Shown piece by piece: positions 35,460 to 42,464 of a DNA stretch of 64,000 nucleotides; positions within the stretch are counted from its first letter, which is position 1, and every line of letters begins with the position of its first letter. The position numbers and the translations under genes were made by a program. The stretch comes from JANQOZ01 sp045106555 (GTDB lineage Bacteria; Pseudomonadota; Gammaproteobacteria; Xanthomonadales; SZUA-38): the NCBI GenBank assembly GCA_045106555.1, contig JBGCET010000029.1:67480-131479 (forward strand). The letters are read 5' to 3'. The notes under the pieces were generated by a model, which made no database searches, was not told where the DNA came from, and saw nothing but the letters and a program-made list of their open reading frames with translations.

Positions 35460-35971
35460 GCAGTGTCTCCATTGTTGGTGGCCAACAGGCCAGCGAGCGC
35501 TAACGTAGGCCCTAGTCGGCGGCTAACAGCGGTGGGTTCATAGCAGGGGTTGGGCTCGGTCAGTGCCAGTCTGAGTACAGCCTCAATCAACCTGAATACC
35601 CGCTCTGAGATACCAGATTCCAATTGAGCCAGTTCGATCACTTCATCGGAGTCGGGCTCCTGATCAACGCCGGCCAGCAAGAAACCGAGCATGTCCGGTA
35701 GCCATTCATAGACTCTGGCCAGCAGTTCTGAGTGGACCTGCTCGCGCCGCTCCTGATCCAGCAGGCCAAGGCGCACCGGATCCAATAATTCGTCAACCAT
35801 GCGCAGCGCTGCGGGGTAGCTGTGGGTGCCTTCTTCGCGACGCCTGGCCCGATCAATGATCAGGCGTAGCTTTTCGCTGACGGTTTCCGCATTGGGGACG
35901 CTCAGACCTTTCAAGAAGCGCGCATCGCTTTGACTTAGTCGAACACTGAGATTGACGCTCTTATCAGACAT
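35456..35971 (-). CDS. Ribbon-helix-helix-like protein leading the flotillin operon
   Basis: The 171-residue product has an N-terminal segment (residues 1-48) with a polar/hydrophobic beta strand VNLSVRLSQSD, helix DARFLKGLS and helix SEKLRLIIDRARRR, matching the ribbon-helix-helix DNA-binding pattern; the rest is an all-helical acidic domain. No transmembrane part is seen. It is the first gene of the operon, its stop overlaps the next start, and a tandem 11-bp repeat lies 34 bp upstream of the ATG. Autoregulation of the flotillin operon is therefore inferred. The start could also be GTG at 35998. Family identification is by eye only. Confidence 0.65.
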   Translation of the reverse strand: MSDKSVNLSVRLSQSDARFLKGLSVPNAETVSEKLRLIIDRARRREEGTHSYPAALRMVDELLDPVRLGLLDQERREQVHSELLARVYEWLPDMLGFLLAGVDQEPDSDEVIELAQLESGISERVFRLIEAVLRLALTEPNPCYEPTAVSRRLGPTLALAGLLATNNGDTA

Positions 35972-36004
35972 TGTGTGAGTTTCCCAAACTTGATGCACAA
36001 TAGT

Positions 36005-36030
36005 TTACATATGTAATGCATATGTAATGC
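36005..36030. promoter_or_regulatory. Tandem 11-bp repeat and palindrome, candidate operator of the flotillin operon
   Basis: The sequence ATATGTAATGC occurs twice directly in tandem (36009-36019 and 36020-36030), and the first copy is part of the perfect 12-bp palindrome TTACATATGTAA (36005-36016). An 11-bp period, one helical turn, is what dimeric ribbon-helix-helix repressors bind. It is AT-rich against a GC-rich background and sits between the operon's first gene and xthA. Confidence 0.6.
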
Positions 36031-36045
36031 AGTGCTAAAGGTCAT

Positions 36046-36059
36046 GGGTTTGCAAACCC
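36046..36059. promoter_or_regulatory. 14-bp perfect palindrome upstream of xthA
   Basis: GGGTTTGCAAACCC is a perfect 14-bp palindrome in the same 127-bp divergent intergenic region, 40 bp before the xthA ATG. It could be a second regulator site for either gene or a small hairpin; nothing in the sequence says which. Confidence 0.4.
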
Positions 36060-36098
36060 CTGCTAAGATGCGCCGCTGCATCGTTAGAGAACCGGTTC

Positions 36099-36866
36099 AT
36101 GAAAATCATCTCGTTAAATGCCAACGGCATTCGTGCCGCTGAACGCAAAGGTGTGTTTACTTGGCTGAAGCGACAAAAGGCGGATGTGGTGTGCATTCAG
36201 GAAACCAAAGCCCAGTTGCATCAGCTGGAAGACAACAAGGCCTTTTTCCCTACGCCCCACTGCTACTATCACGATGCCGAAAAAAAGGGGTACAGCGGCA
36301 CCGCGCTGTACTGCCGTCAGGCACCTGACCGGGTTCAAGCGGGGCTGGGGGTTGAATCCTTCGACGCTGAAGGTCGTTGGTTGCAGGCAGATTTCGGCGA
36401 TTTATCGGTAGTTTCACTCTATTTGCCCTCCGGTTCGTCCAGCGAAGAGCGCCAGCAGGTGAAATTTTCGGTGATGGACTGGCTGATGCCGAAACTGCAG
36501 ACCATGGCCAAGGATGGTCGTGAGTACATAATTTGTGGTGATTGGAATATTGCGCACAAAGAACAGGATCTGAAGAACTGGCGGGGAAACAAAAAGAACT
36601 CGGGGTTTCTGCCGGAAGAGCGGGCCTGGTTGGATCACCTGTTCAGCGACGCCGGATGGGTGGATACCTTTCGCGCGCTGGATCAGCGCGACGACCAATA
36701 CACCTGGTGGTCTAATCGAGGACAGGCCTGGGCCAACAACGTGGGATGGCGGATCGATTACCAGATTGCAACACCCGGCATCGCCGCAAAGGCCACCCAA
36801 TGCAGTATCTATAAGCGTAAGCGGTTTTCCGACCATGCGCCGCTAATTATTGACTACGACGAGTGA
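36099..36866 (+). CDS. xthA: Exodeoxyribonuclease III (AP endonuclease family)
   Basis: The 255-residue product begins MKIISLNANGIRAAERKG and keeps all catalytic motifs: the metal-binding Glu in IQETKAQ, the GDWNIAHKEQDLKN stretch with Asp/Asn, and the C-terminal SDHAP His. It cleaves DNA at abasic sites and has 3'-5' exonuclease activity. In pseudomonads the gene at the pyrE-adjacent place is crc, a relative that lost these residues; because they are intact here, an active nuclease is the better call. Its stop overlaps the GTG start of ampG, so the two are coupled. Confidence 0.92.
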   Translation: MKIISLNANGIRAAERKGVFTWLKRQKADVVCIQETKAQLHQLEDNKAFFPTPHCYYHDAEKKGYSGTALYCRQAPDRVQAGLGVESFDAEGRWLQADFGDLSVVSLYLPSGSSSEERQQVKFSVMDWLMPKLQTMAKDGREYIICGDWNIAHKEQDLKNWRGNKKNSGFLPEERAWLDHLFSDAGWVDTFRALDQRDDQYTWWSNRGQAWANNVGWRIDYQIATPGIAAKATQCSIYKRKRFSDHAPLIIDYDE

Positions 36867-38200
36867 ACCGCTGGTCCGACAGATTACCGCTGACGATTCG
36901 ACCCTATTTTGAAGCCGGGCCGCTGGCAGCGTTTTTCCTGGGAGTATCGTCGGGATTTCCCTATGCATTAATTGGCGCGACACTCACTACGCGCTTAGCT
37001 CAAGATGGCATCGATAAACGCGCCGTCACGGCGTTCCTGCTGGCGTTTTTGGTTTATAACCTGAAATGGTTGTGGGCCTGGATGGTGGATTCCATCGAAT
37101 TGCCGCTGCTGCGCCGGCTTGGGCAGCGGGTCTCCTGGCTGGTCTTCGCCGGGTTTTTGGTGATGTTGGCGGTCATCAACTTGGCCCTGGTAGATCCGAA
37201 AGCGAGTCTCCTGACCACCGCCTATGCGGCCGTTGCCGTTGGTATCGCGGGGGCGACGTTTGATATTGTGATTGATGGGTACCGAATCGAGCTCCTGTCA
37301 GCTCGACAGTTGGGGGTGGGGTCGGGAATGTCCCAATACGGCTGGCGAATCGGCTCGGCGGGTGCGGGGGCGTTAGCGCTGGTGATTGCCGCTCCCTATG
37401 GCTGGACCATGGCCTACGTGGCCTGCGCGGCCTTGGCTTTGCCAGCCATGCTCACTGGCCTGGTTATGGGGGAACCTGCTCAGCGCCGCTTGCCGGCCAC
37501 TAAGTCTGGATTTGGCGCGCTGGCGCGGTCGGTGACTGAGCCGATGGCGGAATTTATCAAGCGCCGCGGCGCGCTGTTGATTCTGATCTTTATTCTTGTT
37601 CATAAAGTGGGCGACACCCTGGCGAACCTGACATTCAGGCTTTTATTTGACGACCTGGGGTTCAGCAACGAAGAAATTGCCCTATACGACGTTGGGGTGG
37701 GATTTTGGGCCTACCTTATTGGGATCTTCCTTGGAGGCGCCTTGTACACCCGGTTGGGTATGTCCAAGTCGGTCTTGATCAGCCTGGTATTGATGGCAGT
37801 CTCAAATTTCAGTTTCGCAGCCCTCGCCGCCGTCGGACACAGCAACATTGGTATGGCTGGCGCTATTGGTTTTGAAAATGTCGCCAGTGGAATAGGCGGT
37901 GTTGTGGTGGTAGCGTATTTTTCCGCTTTGTGTAACCTGCGTTACACGGCCTCGCAATACGCCTTGATATCGGCAGCTGCCAGCATCCTGGGCCGCCTGA
38001 TTACCGGCACCACTGCGGGATCATTAATCGAAGGTATGGGCTACGTAAACTTCTATCTGCTGACCACGGCTGCTGCGTTACCTGGCATTGTGCTTTTCGC
38101 CTTTCTCATTCGACGCGGTATGGTGGATGAGGCAACGCTCATGGCAGATCGCGCAGCGCCGCCTGGTGAAACCTCTCAGGCGGGAAATACCAGTCCGTAA
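36863..38200 (+). CDS. ampG: AmpG-type muropeptide permease (MFS)
   Basis: The 445-residue product has about 12-14 transmembrane helices, the AmpG N-terminal block FFLGVSSGFPYALIGATLTTRL, the KWLWAWMVDSIELP loop, DIVIDGYRIELL in helix 4-5 and QYGWRIGSAGAGALALVIA. It imports GlcNAc-anhydroMurNAc peptides from the periplasm for cell-wall recycling. The GTG start overlaps the xthA stop. It is convergent with anmK by 25 bp; anmK acts on the anhydroMurNAc that this protein brings in, so two recycling steps are neighbours. Confidence 0.93.
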   Translation: MNRWSDRLPLTIRPYFEAGPLAAFFLGVSSGFPYALIGATLTTRLAQDGIDKRAVTAFLLAFLVYNLKWLWAWMVDSIELPLLRRLGQRVSWLVFAGFLVMLAVINLALVDPKASLLTTAYAAVAVGIAGATFDIVIDGYRIELLSARQLGVGSGMSQYGWRIGSAGAGALALVIAAPYGWTMAYVACAALALPAMLTGLVMGEPAQRRLPATKSGFGALARSVTEPMAEFIKRRGALLILIFILVHKVGDTLANLTFRLLFDDLGFSNEEIALYDVGVGFWAYLIGIFLGGALYTRLGMSKSVLISLVLMAVSNFSFAALAAVGHSNIGMAGAIGFENVASGIGGVVVVAYFSALCNLRYTASQYALISAAASILGRLITGTTAGSLIEGMGYVNFYLLTTAAALPGIVLFAFLIRRGMVDEATLMADRAAPPGETSQAGNTSP

Positions 38201-39291
38201 ACGTGAGCCCTCGCGCCAGTAACGGATTCCAGGTTGGTTGTGCGTTGATGAACCGCCGCTTTGGCCAGTTGGGCAAAAAGCACCGCTTCGACCCAATCGG
38301 CTGAGATGCCGTGGTGATCAGTGGTGACGACGGTCACCCCTTCGCCCAGTCGTTTACGTATCCGGTCCATCAAATCGGTATTGCGCGCACCGCCGCCACA
38401 GACCAGCAGACGAGTGCAATCGGGCAACTGGTGCAGCATAGCCTCGCAGGCGGTATCGGCGGTGAGCTGAGAAAAGGTCGCCTGCAAGTCTTGCTGGGCG
38501 AACGCATCCAATGGTGTCGACTTGCGGACCCAGTTGAGATGAAAGTACTCTCGCCCGGTACTTTTCGGCGGGTCCTTGCGGAAATAGGGGTCGGCTTTCA
38601 GCTTGTCCAGCAGCGCGGTTTGCACCGTTCCCGATTCGGCCCATTGGCCACCAACATCAAACGCCAGATTTTGAGCTTCACAAATCCACTCATCCATCAA
38701 ACAGTTTCCCGGGCCACTATCAAACCCCCTGACGGGCTGTCCGCCACTCTTCGGAAGCAGCGTCAGGTTTCCTATTCCGCCCAGGTTCAGTACCGCCCTG
38801 GATTCATGCTTGCTGCGAAAAATGGGCTCGTGCAGGGCCGGAGCCAGCGGTGCTCCCTGACCCCCCATCGCCACGTCTCGACGACGAAAGTCGGCCACTG
38901 TTGTAATACCGGTAATGTTGGCGATCAAATGGGGGTTGCCCAGCTGCAGCGTGCTGGATGGGGACAGGGTGGGGCCGTGGAATACGTTCTGACCATGACT
39001 TCCCAGGGCTCGCACATCGCTGGCTTTAACGTTATGGCGTTGCAGCAAACTTATGGCGGCGGTGGCAAAAGCGATCGCGATGCGAGAATCCAGGGTTGCG
39101 AGGTCTCCGGCGCTTAGCGCAGTGCCTTGACAGGTTTCTGCCACTCGCTGCCTGAGGTCGTCGTCATAGGGCCACGCGTCGGCGTCGATCAAACGGGGTT
39201 GCTGGTTGGACCAATCCACCAGCGCCACGTCAATGCCGTCCATACTGGTTCCCGAAATGAGCCCAAGGTATAGCTCCGGCTGAGCGGTCAT
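38176..39291 (-). CDS. anmK: Anhydro-N-acetylmuramic acid kinase
   Basis: The 371-residue product has the ATP-binding start LGLISGTSMDGIDVALVDW, then GSHGQNVFHGP, DFRRRDVAMGGQGAPLAPALH, LNLGGIGNLTLL, the FDSGPGNCLMDEW motif and the VCGGGARNTDLMDRI motif. It phosphorylates and opens 1,6-anhydroMurNAc to MurNAc-6-phosphate in the cytoplasm. It lies 10 bp downstream of the M23 peptidase gene on the same strand, an order common in Gammaproteobacteria, and overlaps the 3' end of ampG by 25 bp. Confidence 0.96.
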   Translation of the reverse strand: MTAQPELYLGLISGTSMDGIDVALVDWSNQQPRLIDADAWPYDDDLRQRVAETCQGTALSAGDLATLDSRIAIAFATAAISLLQRHNVKASDVRALGSHGQNVFHGPTLSPSSTLQLGNPHLIANITGITTVADFRRRDVAMGGQGAPLAPALHEPIFRSKHESRAVLNLGGIGNLTLLPKSGGQPVRGFDSGPGNCLMDEWICEAQNLAFDVGGQWAESGTVQTALLDKLKADPYFRKDPPKSTGREYFHLNWVRKSTPLDAFAQQDLQATFSQLTADTACEAMLHQLPDCTRLLVCGGGARNTDLMDRIRKRLGEGVTVVTTDHHGISADWVEAVLFAQLAKAAVHQRTTNLESVTGARAHVYGLVFPA

Positions 39292-39301
39292 TGGCAGGAC
39301 A

Positions 39302-40777
39302 CTAGTCCTTAAGCGCCAGCAGCGCTTTGCCCTGAATTAACTCCAATTGATTGAGCAGAGGCGCTGAAACCTGCTGGAACGCAGCCAGTTGGCGTTCAGG
39401 TAAAGGGTCTGCCTTCGGGAGGTCCACTGTCCGCGGGTTGCGGTGGACACCATTGACCAAGAATTCGTAGTGAAGATGAGGTGCCTGGGACATTCCCGTC
39501 GACCCCACATAGCCGATCACCTCCCCCTGTTTGACCCGCTGACCCTTTTTCACATTGCGTTTGGTGAAATGCAGATACTTGGTCACGATGTTGTTGCCGT
39601 GTTGAACAAAAACGTAATGGCCGTTGTATTTGTCATAGGCTGACGCTGTCACTTTGCCATGGCCAGCGGAAAAAACCGGTGTCCCAGAAGGCGCTCTATA
39701 GTCAGTGCCATTGTGCGGTTTTATGCGTTTTTGGATGGGGTGGAATCGACGAGGATTAAAGTTAGAGCTGATGTAGGAAAAATTCAGCGGTGCGCGAAGG
39801 AAAGCCTTGCGCATGTTGCGGCCGTCTGGAGAGAAATACTCTGTGCCGTTTTCGGTATTGAAACGCACGGCTTGAAATTTGTCGCCCTGATTCACAAATG
39901 TCGCAGCAACGATCTCTCCCGCGCGAAGGAATTCACCGTTTCGATAAACTTCCTCATAGATCAGATGAAACTCGTCTCCTGATCGAATATCCAGAACAAA
40001 GTCGACGTCCCAGCCAAACAATCCAGCCATCTCCATGATCAGGCGATCGCTCAAGCCCGCCTCTCGTCCAGCCAGAAACAGCGAATCGGAAATGATGCCG
40101 CCCGTATGATGAAGCTGAGTGAGCAGGGATTCGCGCTGCAGCTCACTGACGAGTTTGTCATTCACCCGACTGACTCGCAGTCGTTCATCTTCGCTCAGCT
40201 GGTATTCGAGTGCTTTCAACCGGCCACCGGCATCGAGTTGAAATGCCAGTTGATCACCAGGGTAAATGCGGGTCAGGCGAGCCGTGTTGTCGTCTAAGTG
40301 TACAACTTCGTGCACCGTGCGAGGGCCCAGGTCCAAGCGTTGAAAAACGGCGGCCAGGGTGTCGCCCTTACCCACAGTTTGTACGTTCCAATTGTCCGTG
40401 TCCGCCGTTGGGGTCGGCGCGGGTGGTTCGGCCCTAGTGGGTACGGCAAGGGCAGAAGTTTGGCGTTGTTCTGCGACCTCGGCGATAGAACGGTCTGAAA
40501 TAGCCTCAACGGTGAGTGACAGCAGTGGCAAGGCCATCAGGGCAAAACCCATCACCAGCCAGGCTCGACGGCTTCCCGGCAGTTGCCTCAGCCACCGGTG
40601 TGCGTCCTGTATGACCTTTTTGACATGGCTGTGTCCCCCCGTGGCCGTGGGTCCGGGCCGGTTTAAGGACGCGGGACGAAGCGACCGGCCAGCGCGCCGT
40701 TTTAGGGCACCTGCGGCTTTGCGCCTGCGGGAGGCCGCCGGTTTATGGTCGCGAGGAAAGTGAGGTCTAGAAGGCAC
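39302..40777 (-). CDS. M23 peptidoglycan DD-endopeptidase, MepM-like
   Basis: The 491-residue product has a basic N-terminus of about 70 residues, one membrane anchor (LVMGFALMALPLLSLTVEAI, about 76-95), a LysM-like/OapA region (VGKGDTLAAVFQRLDL), an unstructured linker and a C-terminal M23 domain with HNGTDYRAP and PHLHYEF zinc motifs. It probably cuts peptidoglycan cross-bridges to allow wall growth. The start is GTG at 40777; no other in-frame ATG, GTG or TTG precedes the anchor, so the unusual basic 50-residue extension (many Arg/Lys) seems real. It is 10 bp upstream of anmK. Confidence 0.9.
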   Translation of the reverse strand: MPSRPHFPRDHKPAASRRRKAAGALKRRAGRSLRPASLNRPGPTATGGHSHVKKVIQDAHRWLRQLPGSRRAWLVMGFALMALPLLSLTVEAISDRSIAEVAEQRQTSALAVPTRAEPPAPTPTADTDNWNVQTVGKGDTLAAVFQRLDLGPRTVHEVVHLDDNTARLTRIYPGDQLAFQLDAGGRLKALEYQLSEDERLRVSRVNDKLVSELQRESLLTQLHHTGGIISDSLFLAGREAGLSDRLIMEMAGLFGWDVDFVLDIRSGDEFHLIYEEVYRNGEFLRAGEIVAATFVNQGDKFQAVRFNTENGTEYFSPDGRNMRKAFLRAPLNFSYISSNFNPRRFHPIQKRIKPHNGTDYRAPSGTPVFSAGHGKVTASAYDKYNGHYVFVQHGNNIVTKYLHFTKRNVKKGQRVKQGEVIGYVGSTGMSQAPHLHYEFLVNGVHRNPRTVDLPKADPLPERQLAAFQQVSAPLLNQLELIQGKALLALKD

Positions 40778-40914
40778 GGGATGAGTCCATTTTGACCGCT
40801 AAGATAGCTTTGCTGCCCCATAGCGTCAATTTGCGCCCCTCACGAGTGCTGAGGGTGTGTGGCACCCAAGTAGTATTCACTCGCAAAGGATGGTTTGCCG
40901 GGCCCAAAGTTCGG

Positions 40915-40958
40915 TATGATGCGCGGCGGCTGCCTGGCAACTCTGGACGCCGTTTTTT
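40915..40958 (+). promoter_or_regulatory. Candidate promoter -10 and leader hairpin before gcvPB
   Basis: A good -10 hexamer TATGAT (40915-40920) has no clear -35 at the right distance. It is followed by a weak hairpin, CGGCG at 40924-40928 with CGCCG at 40948-40952, and then TTTTTT (40953-40958), all before the gcvPB ATG. This could be a short transcript-attenuation element, but the leader is too short for a glycine riboswitch and no glycine-riboswitch core was seen in the 213-bp upstream region. Confidence 0.3.
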
Positions 40959-40990
40959 GGGCTCTTTACCCCACAGGAAACCCGCAAAAT

Positions 40991-42451
40991 ATGTTGATTT
41001 TCGACCATAGTGCCAACGGCCGACAAGCGAGTGCCCAACACCCGCTGTCAGTAGACTTGGGTGACGACATCCCCGCAACGGCACTGCGCACATCTTCAGC
41101 GGCCCTGCCTCAGGTCTCGGAACTGCAGGTGGTTCGTCACTACACCCGACTTTCCCAAAAGAATTTCTCCATTGACACCCAGTTCTATCCGTTGGGTTCC
41201 TGCACCATGAAATACAATCCCAGAGCATGCAACCGGCTCGCGATGCTGGACGGGTTTCTGGGCAGGCATCCAGCGGCTCCGATCTCGTTGTCTCAAGGCT
41301 TTCTGGGGGCGATGCACCAGCTGCAGGAAATTCTGGCTGAGGTCACGGGTATGCGCGGCGTGTCGTTAACGCCGATGGCAGGGGCTCAGGGCGAGTTTAC
41401 TGGTGTCGCCATGATACGGGCCTATCATCAGGCTCGCGGGGATCTGGACACCCGTACAGAAATTATTGTTCCCGATGCCGCCCACGGCACCAATCCGGCC
41501 ACCGCCATCATGTGTGGATTCAAAGTCAGGGAGATTCCAACCGCCGCCGACGGAGACGTGGATTTCGCCGCTCTGGAGCAGGCGTTGGGACCGCAAACGG
41601 CAGGTATCATGCTGACCAACCCGTCGACGTTGGGGGTGTTTGAACGGCGGATCAAAGAAATTGCCGACCGCGTACATGAGGCAGGCGGATTGCTTTATTA
41701 CGACGGCGCAAATCTGAACGCGATTCTTGGAAAGGCTCGGCCTGGCGATATGGGCTTTGACGCGATCCATATGAATCTGCACAAGACCTTTTCCACCCCT
41801 CACGGTGGCGGTGGGCCTGGTGCGGGAGCTGTTGGCGTCTCGGAACGACTATTACCCTATTTGCCCATTCCGATGGTGGGGCAGGGTCCAGACCAGAGTT
41901 TTCACTGGCTGGATGAAAACGATTGTCCTGAATCGATTGGCAGACTGTCGGGGTTCGCCGGCAATGCAGGAGTGCTGCTGAGAGCCCTGATTTATGCGCT
42001 AATGCTGGGCCGCCAGGGCATGCCACGAGTGGCAGAATTCGCAACGCTCAACGCCAATTATCTCGCCGCGAGATTGGCCAAGGAAGGATTTACTCTGGCC
42101 TTCCCAACACGCCGGGCCAGTCACGAGTTTATTGTGACGTTGAAGCGGGAGGCTAAAGAGTTTGGCCTCACCGCTACCGAGCTATCGAAAATGTTGCTGG
42201 ACAAAGATTTTCACGCTCCCACCAACTATTTCCCTTTGTTGGTGCCTGAATGTCAGCTGATTGAACCCACAGAGACCGAAAGCCGAGAGGTCTTGGACAA
42301 ATTTATTGCCGCCATGGTTGAGATCCGCGACAGCGCTATTGCCGACCCCGAGCGGGCAAAAGGGGCTCCATACACCATGCCGGTTCGACGCCTGGACGAC
42401 GTGAAGGCGGCGCGCCAGCTGGATCTTACTTATCAAAGTAAGACGGGCTAG
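40991..42451 (+). CDS. gcvPB: Glycine dehydrogenase (decarboxylating) subunit 2
   Basis: The 486-residue product matches the beta subunit of the split P-protein: HYTRLSQKNFSIDTQFYPLG, CTMKYNPR, IVPDAAHGTNPATA, and the pyridoxal-phosphate Lys265 in HMNLHKTFSTPHGGGGPG. It decarboxylates glycine in the glycine cleavage system. This subunit normally works with gcvPA, gcvH and gcvT, none of which is in the window; the region just upstream has no room for gcvPA. The ATG is chosen from the family start MLIF; AGGA lies 12 bases upstream. Reading frame is open 25 codons further upstream but through the putative promoter. Confidence 0.93.
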   Translation: MLIFDHSANGRQASAQHPLSVDLGDDIPATALRTSSAALPQVSELQVVRHYTRLSQKNFSIDTQFYPLGSCTMKYNPRACNRLAMLDGFLGRHPAAPISLSQGFLGAMHQLQEILAEVTGMRGVSLTPMAGAQGEFTGVAMIRAYHQARGDLDTRTEIIVPDAAHGTNPATAIMCGFKVREIPTAADGDVDFAALEQALGPQTAGIMLTNPSTLGVFERRIKEIADRVHEAGGLLYYDGANLNAILGKARPGDMGFDAIHMNLHKTFSTPHGGGGPGAGAVGVSERLLPYLPIPMVGQGPDQSFHWLDENDCPESIGRLSGFAGNAGVLLRALIYALMLGRQGMPRVAEFATLNANYLAARLAKEGFTLAFPTRRASHEFIVTLKREAKEFGLTATELSKMLLDKDFHAPTNYFPLLVPECQLIEPTETESREVLDKFIAAMVEIRDSAIADPERAKGAPYTMPVRRLDDVKAARQLDLTYQSKTG

Positions 42452-42464
42452 CGTGGGGGTGTTG

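Noticed and set aside
40778..40990. Glycine riboswitch expected before gcvPB
   Set aside because: The conserved glycine-aptamer core was not found; only a weak hairpin with a T-run is present.
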